Assembly: GCA_030803735.1 (NCBI GenBank)
Contig: JAURUC010000001.1
Coordinates: 4,216,001 to 4,280,000 of the forward strand
DNA from: Actinopolyspora lacussalsi
GTDB taxonomy: Bacteria > Actinomycetota > Actinomycetes > Mycobacteriales > Pseudonocardiaceae
DNA length: 64,000 nucleotides
Reading direction: 5' to 3'
Shown: one piece after another, positions 35,125-43,273 of the stretch
Position numbering within the stretch: the stretch's first letter is position 1
How the letters are laid out: the number at the start of each line of letters is the position of its first letter
Notes under the pieces: generated by a model
The model's input: the letters and a program-made list of their open reading frames with translations, nothing else
The model's database searches: none
What the model was told of the DNA's origin: nothing
Made by a program: the position numbers and the translations under genes

Positions 35125-35713
35125 TCCCCACGCGATGAACGGTGGAGACGGTGGTGGAAAGACCTCGACGAAGATCGTGGTCGCCGGTGGTTTCGGGGTA
35201 GGCAAGACGACCCTGGTCGGATCGGTCTCCGAGATCCTCCCGTTGACCACCGAAGCGGTCATGACCGAGGCCAGCGTCGGGGTCGACGACCTCACGGCCA
35301 CGCCGGGCAAGGTGACCACCACGGTCGCCATGGACTTCGGCAGGGTCTCGTTGGACTCCGAGCTGATCCTGTATCTGTTCGGAACCCCCGGCCAGCACCG
35401 CTTCTGGTTCATGTGGGACGACTTGGTCCGGGGCGCCATCGGCGCGGTGGTGCTCGTGGACACCCGCCGTCTCGCCGATGCCTTCGCCTCGATCGATTTC
35501 TTCGACGATCGTCAGCTGCCCTACGTGGTGGCGGTCAACACCTTCGACGGGGTGATGCACCACCGTATCGAGGATGTGCGGGAGGCGCTGACCATCGACG
35601 AATCCGTGCCGATTCTGGGGTGCGACGCCAGGGACAAGGAGTCCACCAAGAACACCCTGATCACACTCGTGCAGCACGCGATGCGGCAGCGGATGGCGAC
35701 CTCGCAGAGCTGA
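35105..35713 (+). CDS. Ras-like GTPase, CvnD type
   Basis: This 202-residue small GTPase has P-loop GGFGVGKTTL (about 28-37), a G3-like region FGTPGQHRFWFMW and G4-like VAVNTFD. It cycles between GDP and GTP forms to pass on the kinase signal. It ends the conservon. The start GTG 35105 lies inside the CvnC gene, and a second in-frame ATG at 35135 gives a product closer to the usual 190-200 residues. The tetracistronic order kinase-Roadblock-DUF742-GTPase is complete. Confidence 0.95.
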   Translation: MGFAGSDPHAMNGGDGGGKTSTKIVVAGGFGVGKTTLVGSVSEILPLTTEAVMTEASVGVDDLTATPGKVTTTVAMDFGRVSLDSELILYLFGTPGQHRFWFMWDDLVRGAIGAVVLVDTRRLADAFASIDFFDDRQLPYVVAVNTFDGVMHHRIEDVREALTIDESVPILGCDARDKESTKNTLITLVQHAMRQRMATSQS

Positions 35714-35725
35714 GCGGTTCGCCGT

Positions 35726-35740
35726 CCCCGGTGACCGGGG
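35726..35740 (+). terminator. Short hairpin after the conservon
   Basis: CCCCGGT-G-ACCGGGG lies 13 bp after the last conservon stop codon and is followed by TTCGG. A weak terminator at best. Confidence 0.35.
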
Positions 35741-35847
35741 TTCGGCCCGCCCGGCCGAGCCTCCCGGTGCGTGAGTCGTGTCACTCCCGAAGTGGGGCGA
35801 TCCGCCCCGCGGGGGTGCTCGACCGAGGGAATCACGACGCTCCGGAG

Positions 35848-35868
35848 GCACCGGCCGAGTGCCGGTGC
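35848..35868 (-). terminator. Hairpin after the helicase-associated gene
   Basis: GCACCGGC-CGAGT-GCCGGTGC is a perfect 8-bp stem about 45 nt downstream of the minus-strand gene at 35915-38215. Confidence 0.45.
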
Positions 35869-35914
35869 GTGCCCGGTCAGGCTGATTCCGTCGCGGGACT
35901 TCCGGGCGTGCCGC

Positions 35915-38215
35915 TCACTGGTCGACCACCGCCACCGAGGTGATCCGGTGCAGCGGGAAGTCACCCAGCTCGCCTCGGGCGGAGTCGAACCCCTGCAACA
36001 CGCCGCCGCCGACACTGACCGGCCGCACGATCCGCTGCGTCGCTCCACCCTGGGCGTCCACGAACCCCAGCCACACGCTGTGGCTCTGGCGCGCCGCCTC
36101 CCGCAGCAGTTCCAGCGTCGCGTTCGCGCTGGGCCTGCCGCGTTCGGGCGCGATGGTGTTGCCCCGCGTGGCGGCGGCCTGATCTCCCGCCCGCAGGGTT
36201 CGCACCCGCTCGGTGAGCTGCTGCTCGTCCGGGCGAGCGGAGTTGCCCGGTTCGCCGCGTGCTCCGCCGTACCTGCCCCGGCCCTTGATCCGCTGCGGTC
36301 CCCGGCTCAGATCCAGCACACCACCGTCGCTGCTCTCCGCGACCGGCGCGTAACCGTTGCCGCGCAACTCGTCGACGAGCTGCTCCAACGGCAGTGGGCT
36401 GATCAGCACGGTCGGGGCGATCCGGCGCAGCCCCAGGTGGGCCAGCTGCTGCTTGCCGAGGACCTCGGTGAGCACCACGGGGTCCTCGCAGCGCAGAAAC
36501 GACGAAGCCGTTCCCGCGCGTAGTTTGCCGTGTCTGCGGGCCGTGTCGTCGATGAGATAGGTCAGTCCCTGCGGCACCGGGGTGCGGGAACGCTGCTCGA
36601 ACAGTTCCCGCAGCTGTTCGCTGCTGCGTCCGGCGTCGAGCGCTCGTCGCACGCTCGACTCGCTCACGCGATAGACCGTGGCGCTGCCCGCCGACTCCAC
36701 GTCGGCGGCCAGGTTCAGCTCGGCGGCCAGCTCCGGCTCCAACCTGCCAGGGGCCACCACGGTCAGATCGGCCTGCACCAGCACGTGGTCGACCGGTTCC
36801 GGGATCGCCGAGGCCATCACCCCGGCGGCAGCACTCTCGTCACCGGTCAGCAACGCGCGCCCGGCCGAGGAGAGCCCCCCGAGCGCGACGATCCCCAACG
36901 CCCTCGCCTCCCGGAGCGTCCAGGTCACCAGTTCGTCGCGCATCGAACCGCCGCGTCGCGGAGCGCGCCAGGCGAGCACGGCGGCCACGCCGTCGTCCCG
37001 CCGGAAACCCCATCCGCCGGGCTGCTCGTCCAGCAACTCCAACACGCGCCGCCGATCGCGAGGCGCCGAGGAACGTCGCAGTCCCTCGGACAGCGTGCCC
37101 AGCAACCGGTCCCGCGCGTCCCGCGAACCGATCAGCCCGGGCAACCGGGGCAGCTCCAGCCAGGACCCGGCCAGCAGTGCCCAGCGGTGTTCCGGAGAGG
37201 CGGCCAACCACACATCGGCCTGCACCGTCGGAACCCACTGCGGATCCTCCTCGGGGCTGGTGTCGACCAGCCCCGTCCCCGCCGCCAGCTCCACGACCAG
37301 CGCGGCGCGCGTCTCGTCGCTGCCCAGCTTCCTGGCCAGTTCACGGACGTCACGCACCCCCACGCCGCCGGAACGCAGCACGTCCGGAGGTTCCTGTCCC
37401 CAGCTCTCCAGCAACAGCTCGACGTGGCGGTTCAGCTCCAGCGCCTCACCGGCTGCCGTGCCGTCGATGCGCTGCTGGCCGTGCTCGTCGAGTTCCGGCA
37501 CCGGTTCCGCCGTCGCCACGGTCCCCATCGGGCGGTCGCCTCGCGCGGCGAGCCCGAGCTCACGGGGCAGCTCGACGGTGTTCTCGTCCCGCCGGAGCAG
37601 CAGACCGCGGAGCAGCAGCCGACCGATCGGGGTGTCCGAACGCTCCGCGCCGGGTTTTGCCTGCCCCGTGCGCCCGATCGGGGAAGCACCCGCGAGCTTG
37701 GTCACGACGCCGAGTTCCTCGTCGTCCAGCTCCGCCAGGACCTCCCGGGCGCGCTGTTCGGACAGTCCCCCGAGTTCGGCCCCCAGCCCCGCGGGGTGGG
37801 CGCCGATGGTTTCCCGCACCGTGACCGCGGTGCGCAGCGCCTCGTCCGGTCCCCACACCAGGGCGCGCTCCCGCAGCGGATCGATTCGTGCCCGCAGCTG
37901 CTCCCGGGTGGCCTCGCCGCCGAAGAAGCCGGTGAGCCGCTCCAGTGACACGGTTCGCTCGTCGGCGTCCAGCAGCACCAGGGCCTCCAGCACGTTCAGG
38001 CTGAACGAGTCCAGGTCCTCGCAGGCGCGCGTGACCGAGGAACGCACCGTCGCGCGTGCCGCGAGCACCGCGGAGTCCGTCGGAGGCGGTGTCGCCAGAT
38101 CGGGTCGCGAACGCAGCAGCGCGAGCAGCTGCCGGTCGTCGCCGGAACGCAGTAGTTCGGTCAGCGAGTCGACGCTTTCGGGGGGCGGTTCGTTCGCGGC
38201 TGGGTCGGCGGGCAT
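35915..38215 (-). CDS. XPB helicase-associated domain protein (Rv0862c-like)
   Basis: This 766-residue cytoplasmic protein is long, Leu/Arg/Glu-rich, with several winged-helix-like segments and a C-terminal Helicase_C_3/WYL-like region (RIVRPVSVGGGVLQGFD ... FPLHRITSVAVVDQ). In mycobacteria the homologue is adjacent to the XPB helicase gene and is thought to assist it. Here the two are 11 kb apart with a conservon and an ABC operon between them. ATG 38215 was chosen, and ATG 38227 is four codons upstream. No helicase motifs are present, so it is not an ATPase itself. Confidence 0.88.
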   Translation of the reverse strand: MPADPAANEPPPESVDSLTELLRSGDDRQLLALLRSRPDLATPPPTDSAVLAARATVRSSVTRACEDLDSFSLNVLEALVLLDADERTVSLERLTGFFGGEATREQLRARIDPLRERALVWGPDEALRTAVTVRETIGAHPAGLGAELGGLSEQRAREVLAELDDEELGVVTKLAGASPIGRTGQAKPGAERSDTPIGRLLLRGLLLRRDENTVELPRELGLAARGDRPMGTVATAEPVPELDEHGQQRIDGTAAGEALELNRHVELLLESWGQEPPDVLRSGGVGVRDVRELARKLGSDETRAALVVELAAGTGLVDTSPEEDPQWVPTVQADVWLAASPEHRWALLAGSWLELPRLPGLIGSRDARDRLLGTLSEGLRRSSAPRDRRRVLELLDEQPGGWGFRRDDGVAAVLAWRAPRRGGSMRDELVTWTLREARALGIVALGGLSSAGRALLTGDESAAAGVMASAIPEPVDHVLVQADLTVVAPGRLEPELAAELNLAADVESAGSATVYRVSESSVRRALDAGRSSEQLRELFEQRSRTPVPQGLTYLIDDTARRHGKLRAGTASSFLRCEDPVVLTEVLGKQQLAHLGLRRIAPTVLISPLPLEQLVDELRGNGYAPVAESSDGGVLDLSRGPQRIKGRGRYGGARGEPGNSARPDEQQLTERVRTLRAGDQAAATRGNTIAPERGRPSANATLELLREAARQSHSVWLGFVDAQGGATQRIVRPVSVGGGVLQGFDSARGELGDFPLHRITSVAVVDQ

Positions 38216-38409
38216 CCGTTCCAACATACCCGTGCGGGTGGCTACCCGGTGGTGTGTGGTAGACGGCACTCGGCGTTCGGGGGTGGTGGGGGCAACACCT
38301 CGGATCAGGCAGACTGTGCTTCCAGTAGGTAAGTTCGAAACCCTCTCGCGGCTCGGTTCCGGCCGGGACCACCGGGCGTACGCGGCGGGAATCCCCGAAG
38401 GAGGTTGGC
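38216..38409. other. Divergent intergenic region
   Basis: Roughly 190 bp between the helicase-associated gene and the 64-residue protein gene, holding their promoters. Nothing else is recognised. Confidence 0.4.
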
Positions 38410-38604
38410 GTGGCCGACGCGAACAAGTCCAAACGTGAGCGCATCGACCCGGAATGGCCGCACGACGAGGACGGGCACCCGGTGACCGAGTTCCTGGCCG
38501 ATCGCCAGGGCGCCATGTCCCCCTTCGGGGAGGTCACCTTCCCGCTGCCGGAGGGCTCCGTGCCTTACCACCACCCCGAGACCAGGATCAACAAGAGCTC
38601 GTAG
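38410..38604 (+). CDS. Conserved small acidic protein (64 aa)
   Basis: This 64-residue hydrophilic protein (MADANKSKRERIDPEWPHDE start, PYHHPETRINKSS end) is of a type found at this position in related actinobacteria, next to the helicase-associated and moa genes. It has no signal peptide, membrane segment or known domain. GGAGG lies seven bases before GTG 38410. The function is unknown. Synteny and a clean ribosome binding site make it a real gene. Confidence 0.8.
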   Translation: MADANKSKRERIDPEWPHDEDGHPVTEFLADRQGAMSPFGEVTFPLPEGSVPYHHPETRINKSS

Positions 38605-38879
38605 CGGTACTCGCTCACGTGAACGGTCGCCGCCCCGCTCGCCCCGGCGTACCACCGGTGCTCCCCGGTGTCGGATCGACCACACGCGGCCGGGGACCGC
38701 GAGAGGTTCCGGCGGGCGGGGCACGGCGAGGAGCGGGTTGGCCGGGTCCTGCCAGGGGCGTTGGCCGGTAGGGGACGAACACCCGTTGGGACGGGGTCGC
38801 CGTGGTGCCGCGATGGTGAGTTCTAGTCTCGGAACTGCCACAGGGTTTCGCGAGAGCTCATCACTGACAGAGGTGCTAC
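38605..38879. other. Intergenic region before the malic enzyme gene
   Basis: About 275 bp, very G/C-rich. Contains a GCGAGAGGTTCCGGCGGG segment resembling part of repeat B, and presumably the malic enzyme promoter. No gene. Confidence 0.4.
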
Positions 38880-40367
38880 ATGCCGGTTCCAGGTCCGGGC
38901 TATTCGATCACCGTTCGTGTCGAGGCGCCGCCCTCGGCCAACGCCGCCGGTGATCTCACCACCGCGGTCGGTCGTACCGGTGCGGTCATCACCGCGTTCG
39001 ACGTGGTGGAGTCGCACTCCGACCGCATCGTCGTGGACATCACCTGCAACTCGTTGTCCGCCGATCACGCCGAGGACATCACCGAGGTTCTCGAGGCGTT
39101 GCCGGGCATGCACGTTCGCAAGGTCTCCGATCGGACCTTCCTGGTGCACCTCGGCGGCAAGATCGAGGTCAACTCGAAGGTCGCGCTGGCCAATCGTGAC
39201 GATCTCTCCCGCGCCTACACCCCCGGTGTGGCACGGGTGTGCACCGCCATCGCGAAGAATCCCGACGACGCGCGCCGACTGACCGTCAAACGCAGTTCCG
39301 TCGCGGTACTCACCGACGGCTCGGCCGTTCTCGGGCTCGGCAACATCGGTCCCGAGGCGGCGTTGCCCGTGATGGAGGGCAAGGCGGCGCTGTTCAAGAA
39401 GTTCGCCGGGGTCAACGCCTGGCCGGTGTGCCTGGACACCCAGGACACCGAGGAGATCATCCGAGCCGCGGAGCTGCTCGCTCCCGTCTACGGTGGTATC
39501 AACCTCGAGGACATCGCGGCGCCGCGTTGTTTCGAGATCGAGGCCAGGCTCCGGGAGAAGCTCAACATCCCCGTCTTCCACGACGACCAGCACGGCACCG
39601 CCATCGTCGTGCTCGGGGCGCTGCGCAACGCGCTGCGAGTGGTTGACAAGGATCTCTCGGGCTGTCGGGTGGTGGTCTGCGGCGTGGGCGCCGCGGGCTC
39701 CGCGATCATCCGGCTGCTGCGCAAGAAGGATCCGGCCGACATCATCGCGGTGGACGTCGACGGCATCGTGCACAGCGAGCGGCAGGACGCCGACGAGCAC
39801 CTGCGCTCCATCGCGGAGCAGACCAACGCCGAGGAACGCACCGGGACGCTGAGCGACGCGGTGCGGGGTGCCGACGTGTTCATCGGGGTGTCCGCGCCGA
39901 ACCTGCTCAGCGAGGAAGACGTGGCCGCCATGAACGACGACGCGATCGTGTTCGCGCTGGCCAATCCCGACCCCGAGGTGGATCCGCTGGTCGCGCAGCG
40001 ACACGCCACCGTGGTCGCCACCGGCCGCAGCGACTACCCGAACCAGATCAACAACGTGCTGGCCTTCCCCGGGTTCTTTCGAGGACTGCTGGACGCGCAC
40101 GCGCACGACATCACCGACGACATGATGCTGGCCGCTTCCAACGCCATCGCCGACGTGGTGGACGGCAATGACCGGGTGAACGCCTCGTTCATCGTGCCCA
40201 GCGTGTTCGACACCACGGTCGCGCCCGCCGTGGCGGACGCGGTCCGCAGGGTCGCGGTCTCCGGCGAGTCGGTCACCCCGGCGGCACATGGCGGTGCCGC
40301 GGGCGGCACCGTGGTGGGTGCCGTGGCGCCGGGCTTCGCGGAACTCGACGAGGACGCCGATATCTGA
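38880..40367 (+). CDS. NAD(P)-dependent malic enzyme with N-terminal ACT domain
   Basis: This 495-residue enzyme converts malate to pyruvate and CO2, linking the TCA cycle to pyruvate and supplying reducing power. An ACT-like regulatory domain (about 1-85) precedes the malic domain (AYTPGVARVC, then the catalytic Lys in NSKVALANRDDLSR and metal-binding FHDDQHGTA) and the NAD-binding Rossmann domain (VVVCGVGAAGSAI). It ends with a Gly/Ala-rich tail. GAGGTG precedes ATG 38880. The ACT domain suggests allosteric control by a small molecule. Confidence 0.94.
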   Translation: MPVPGPGYSITVRVEAPPSANAAGDLTTAVGRTGAVITAFDVVESHSDRIVVDITCNSLSADHAEDITEVLEALPGMHVRKVSDRTFLVHLGGKIEVNSKVALANRDDLSRAYTPGVARVCTAIAKNPDDARRLTVKRSSVAVLTDGSAVLGLGNIGPEAALPVMEGKAALFKKFAGVNAWPVCLDTQDTEEIIRAAELLAPVYGGINLEDIAAPRCFEIEARLREKLNIPVFHDDQHGTAIVVLGALRNALRVVDKDLSGCRVVVCGVGAAGSAIIRLLRKKDPADIIAVDVDGIVHSERQDADEHLRSIAEQTNAEERTGTLSDAVRGADVFIGVSAPNLLSEEDVAAMNDDAIVFALANPDPEVDPLVAQRHATVVATGRSDYPNQINNVLAFPGFFRGLLDAHAHDITDDMMLAASNAIADVVDGNDRVNASFIVPSVFDTTVAPAVADAVRRVAVSGESVTPAAHGGAAGGTVVGAVAPGFAELDEDADI

Positions 40368-40461
40368 CGAAGCACCACCGGTTCACAGTGCGGCCGTCGT
40401 CGGACCTCCACGGCGGCCGCACGCCTGTGTCGCTCCGGTGCCGATCGTCTAGGCTCGCCGC

Positions 40462-40953
40462 ATGGCGACACAGCACGAATTCAGCCACGTGGACGAGTCC
40501 GGTGCCGCGCGGATGGTCGACGTCGCCGACAAGGACAGCAGCGCCCGCAGCGCGGTGGCCTCCGGGGTGGTGCGTACGACGGCGGCCGTGATCGAACAGC
40601 TGCGCCGGGACGATCTCCCGAAGGGGGACGCGCTCGCCACAGCCCGTATCGCGGGCATCATGGCCGCCAAACGAACCCCGGATCTCGTTCCGCTGTGCCA
40701 TCCCATCGCGCTCGCCGGAGTGCGGGTGGAACTCGAAACCGCGGAGCGGGAGGTGCGGATAACCGCCACGGTCCGTACCACCGACCGGACCGGGGTCGAG
40801 ATGGAAGCCCTCACCGCCGTCACCGGCGCCGGACTGGCGCTGCACGACATGATCAAGGCGGTGGACCCGGCCGCCGTGCTCGACGAGGTGCGCGTCGAGC
40901 GCAAGGAGGGCGGTAAAACCGGGGTGTGGACCCGGCCGGAAGACTCGGAATGA
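40462..40953 (+). CDS. moaC: Cyclic pyranopterin monophosphate synthase MoaC
   Basis: This 163-residue MoaC carries out the second step of molybdopterin synthesis, turning the MoaA product into cPMP. The diagnostic segments are MVDVADKDSSARSAVASG, AGIMAAKRTPDLVPLCHPI, TVRTTDRTGVEMEALTAV and HDMIKAVD. It works with MoaA (45182-46240). The MoaB-MoaE fusion gene follows after about 100 bp that contain a 17-nt tandem repeat. Confidence 0.97.
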   Translation: MATQHEFSHVDESGAARMVDVADKDSSARSAVASGVVRTTAAVIEQLRRDDLPKGDALATARIAGIMAAKRTPDLVPLCHPIALAGVRVELETAEREVRITATVRTTDRTGVEMEALTAVTGAGLALHDMIKAVDPAAVLDEVRVERKEGGKTGVWTRPEDSE

Positions 40954-40970
40954 GCACCGCGTGGAAATGG

Positions 40971-41021
40971 GCACCGGGTCGGAATGAGCGCCGGGTCGGA
41001 GTGAGCGCCGGGCCGAATACT
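40971..41021 (+). repeat. 17-nt tandem repeat between moaC and moaB-moaE
   Basis: Three imperfect units: GCACCGGGTCGGAATGA, GCGCCGGGTCGGAGTGA, GCGCCGGGCCGAATACT. The repeat begins just after the moaC stop codon and contains in-frame TGA triplets. Confidence 0.75.
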
Positions 41022-41052
41022 CGGCAGAGTGGCAGGCAGCAGGGAGACAACC

Positions 41053-42039
41053 ATGACCCAACGAAGTGCCCGGGTGATCGCCGCCTCCAACCGCGCGGCG
41101 CGGGGAGTCTACGAGGACCGCACCGGCCCCGTGATCGTGGACTGGCTGCGACAGCGCGGTTTCCGGGTGCCCGACGCCGAGGTCGTCGGCGACGGCGAGC
41201 CGGTGGGGGAAGCGCTGCGGTCTGCCGTCTCCGAGGGGGTGGAGGTCGTGCTGACCACCGGCGGTACCGGCATCAGCCCCACCGACCGGACTCCCGAGAT
41301 GACCGCGCGGGTGCTGGACTTCCCCGTGCCGGGGTTGGCGGACGCCCTGCGCGAGGCCGGGTTGCCCGAGGTTCCCACCGCGATCCTCTCGCGCGGGCTG
41401 GCCGGTGTCGCGGGCAGCACGCTCGTCGTCAACCTGCCCGGATCGCGTGGGGGCGTGCGGGACGGTCTCGAGGTGCTGGACGGCGTGCTGGAGCACGCGC
41501 TGGAGCAGTTGCGCGGTGGTGATCACTCCCTCGGCTCGGAGCCGTCTCCTGTCGCGAACCCCGGCAGCGGCACGGCCGAACCCGCGCCGGTGAACTCGGT
41601 CGCCAGCGTCGGGGAGGACGGAGTCGTGATCGCGGGAATGACCGAGGAGAGCATCGACGTGTCCCGTCTCGCCGAGCGAGTGGAGCATCGCGCGGCGGGT
41701 GCGGTGGTCACGTTCGCGGGTGCCGTCCGCGACCACGACGGTGGGCGCGGGGTCCAGGAGTTGGAGTACACCGGCCATCCCTCGGCCGAGGAGGTGATCT
41801 CGGAGGTGGCGGCCGATGTGCTCTCGCGGTCGGACGGGGTGCGCGCTCTCGCGGTGCAGCACCGCACCGGGATGCTGGGGATCGGTGACGTGGCGCTGGG
41901 CTGCGCGGTCTCGGCCGAACACCGCAAGCAGGGTTTCGACGCCTGTGCGGAGCTGGTGGACGAGGTGAAGCGGCGGCTTCCGGTGTGGAAGCGCCAGGTC
42001 TTCGACGACGGGCAGGAAGAGTGGGTCAACTGCCCTTAG
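41053..42039 (+). CDS. MoaB/Mog-MoaE fusion protein
   Basis: This 328-residue two-domain enzyme has an N-terminal MoaB/Mog (about 1-160: VIAASNRAARGVYEDRTG, TTGGTGISPTDRTPE, LPGSRGGVRDGLEVL), which activates molybdopterin by adenylylation, joined by a linker (about 160-190) to a C-terminal MoaE (MoaE large subunit of molybdopterin synthase: GAVVTFAGAVRDHDGG, the VKRRLPVWKRQVF Lys-rich active site). M. tuberculosis encodes mog (Rv0865) and moaE2 (Rv0866) separately at the same spot. AGGGAG lies six bases before ATG 41053. It acts with MoaD (44718-45059). Confidence 0.95.
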   Translation: MTQRSARVIAASNRAARGVYEDRTGPVIVDWLRQRGFRVPDAEVVGDGEPVGEALRSAVSEGVEVVLTTGGTGISPTDRTPEMTARVLDFPVPGLADALREAGLPEVPTAILSRGLAGVAGSTLVVNLPGSRGGVRDGLEVLDGVLEHALEQLRGGDHSLGSEPSPVANPGSGTAEPAPVNSVASVGEDGVVIAGMTEESIDVSRLAERVEHRAAGAVVTFAGAVRDHDGGRGVQELEYTGHPSAEEVISEVAADVLSRSDGVRALAVQHRTGMLGIGDVALGCAVSAEHRKQGFDACAELVDEVKRRLPVWKRQVFDDGQEEWVNCP

Positions 42040-42060
42040 TGTTACCGCGTCGGCTCTGTC

Positions 42061-42139
42061 TGCGTGGCAGTGCGGTTGGCGGAACCTCGCGCACGGCTCT
42101 CGCTGCGGGGAGGCCCGACATCGGGTAGCGACCTACACA
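42061..42139 (+). repeat. Dispersed repeat B, copy 2
   Basis: GTTGGCGGAACCTCGCGCAC, then GGCTCTCGCTGCGGGGAGG, then CCCGACATCGGGTAGCGACC. It aligns along its length with 21942-22015 on the other strand. It starts 22 bp after the MoaB-MoaE stop codon and forms the left half of the hairpin at 42088-42171. Confidence 0.7.
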
Positions 42140-42171
42140 ACGTCGGGCCTTCCTCGCGAGAGCCGCACGCG
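42088..42171 (+). terminator. Large hairpin after the MoaB-MoaE gene
   Basis: CGCGCACGGCTCTCGC pairs with GCGAGAGCCGCACGCG, and GAGGCCCGAC pairs with GTCGGGCC further in. The stem exceeds 20 bp. It probably ends transcription, although it could also be a repeat-borne structure. GTAGCGACCTAC occurs in its loop and again at 42247-42258. Confidence 0.6.
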
Positions 42172-42362
42172 AGAACCCGCGGCGGTGTGGGCTGCGTGCG
42201 TGGTGGTTCGGCGTTGCCACGCCGAAAGGACATCAGTCGGTTGGTGAGTAGCGACCTACGCGGCGAGCGGCCCGGCCTTGCAATGCATCCGACTCACGCA
42301 CCGGGGACACGCGTGCTGCTCACGCCGTACGGCCGCGTCTCCACGGCGGTCTCCGGGGTGGA

Positions 42363-42384
42363 GATTTCGCGAGAAATCGACGCC
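42363..42384 (+). repeat. Dispersed intergenic palindrome, copy (g)
   Basis: GATTTCGCGAGAAATC followed by GACGCC, an exact match to the family core and right flank. It sits 28 bp beyond the end of the VanZ-like gene, on its 3' side. Confidence 0.85.
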
Positions 42385-42411
42385 AAGGTGGTGCCGCGAC
42401 ACCGGCGAGAC

Positions 42412-42984
42412 TCATCGTCGTTGTTCGATACTCGAACCGTCGCGGTGTCGTGCACCGGTGAACACGACCGTGATCCCTCGCACGAGCAGCACCAGCGCCA
42501 GTCCCAGCAGTCCGCCGCTGACGTTGTCGAGCCAGTCCTGCGTGCTGCAGTGCCGAACGAACAGCGTGAATCCCTGACTGGCCTCCACCAGGGCGGGCAA
42601 CAGCAGTATCACCGCCACGACAGCGGCCGTTTGCAGCCAATTCCGCACGGCCAGCCCGGCACAAATCCCGAACGGCAGCAGCACCAGCGAGTTCAACGAG
42701 CTCTGGGTCGGCGTGGGCAGATCCAACAGTCCCGAGCTGTCGGGCCAACCGAGTGGGCAGGCGAATATCCGGCGCGCGGACAGGCCGAACTCCGGTCCGC
42801 GCGGCGGCGTGAGTGTCACCGCCGTTCCGGCGGCCAGTGCCGTCGTCGCGGCCAGGGTCGGGGTCTTTCGCGTTCCGGCGGCTCGTGCCAGCCTGCCGTG
42901 CAGCGCGGCCCCCAGCAGCGCCAGTACCACGAACACCGCCACAGAAGCGGGAGTCACCACGGCTCGGATCACGGCTTCGAGCAC
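42412..42984 (-). CDS. VanZ-like membrane protein
   Basis: This 190-residue integral membrane protein has about four or five transmembrane helices and the VanZ pattern: PFGICAGLAVRNW, a loop ending in EASQGF, then TQDWLDNVSGGLLGLAL. VanZ proteins are associated with cell-wall and antibiotic phenotypes, but most have unknown roles. GTG 42984 has GGAGGG six bases upstream, which supports it over the longer frame to 43050. It lies downstream of rpf, with a terminator between. Confidence 0.85.
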   Translation of the reverse strand: MLEAVIRAVVTPASVAVFVVLALLGAALHGRLARAAGTRKTPTLAATTALAAGTAVTLTPPRGPEFGLSARRIFACPLGWPDSSGLLDLPTPTQSSLNSLVLLPFGICAGLAVRNWLQTAAVVAVILLLPALVEASQGFTLFVRHCSTQDWLDNVSGGLLGLALVLLVRGITVVFTGARHRDGSSIEQRR

Positions 42985-43102
42985 CGCGCTCCCTCCGGTC
43001 GGGGGCGAAAACCATGATCCATTCTGGTGCCGTGGCCGGATGGTGTCCAACCGTGTCCGAAAGGTCCTCCGGGCCCTCGAGGAGCCGTGTGGTGAACAAG
43101 AA

Positions 43103-43139
43103 CGGGGCCCCGCCGCTGGGGGAAGGCGGCGAGGCCCCG
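43103..43139 (-). terminator. Strong hairpin downstream of rpf
   Basis: CGGGGCCCCGCCGC against GCGGCGAGGCCCCG forms a long G/C stem around an 8-10 nt loop. On the minus strand it is followed by TTCTTGTTC. It separates rpf from the VanZ-like gene. Confidence 0.75.
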
Positions 43140-43273
43140 AGCTCGGTGTGCCCGGATCCCGCGTCCCCGGCTAGGCGCCGGGCCGGTGCTCGCTCCCTCG
43201 ATCCCGAGAACCGGTTCGCGTCCGGGCGCCGGGCTCCGCGGTGGAGCTCGGCCGTGTTTCGGTTATCGCGTCA

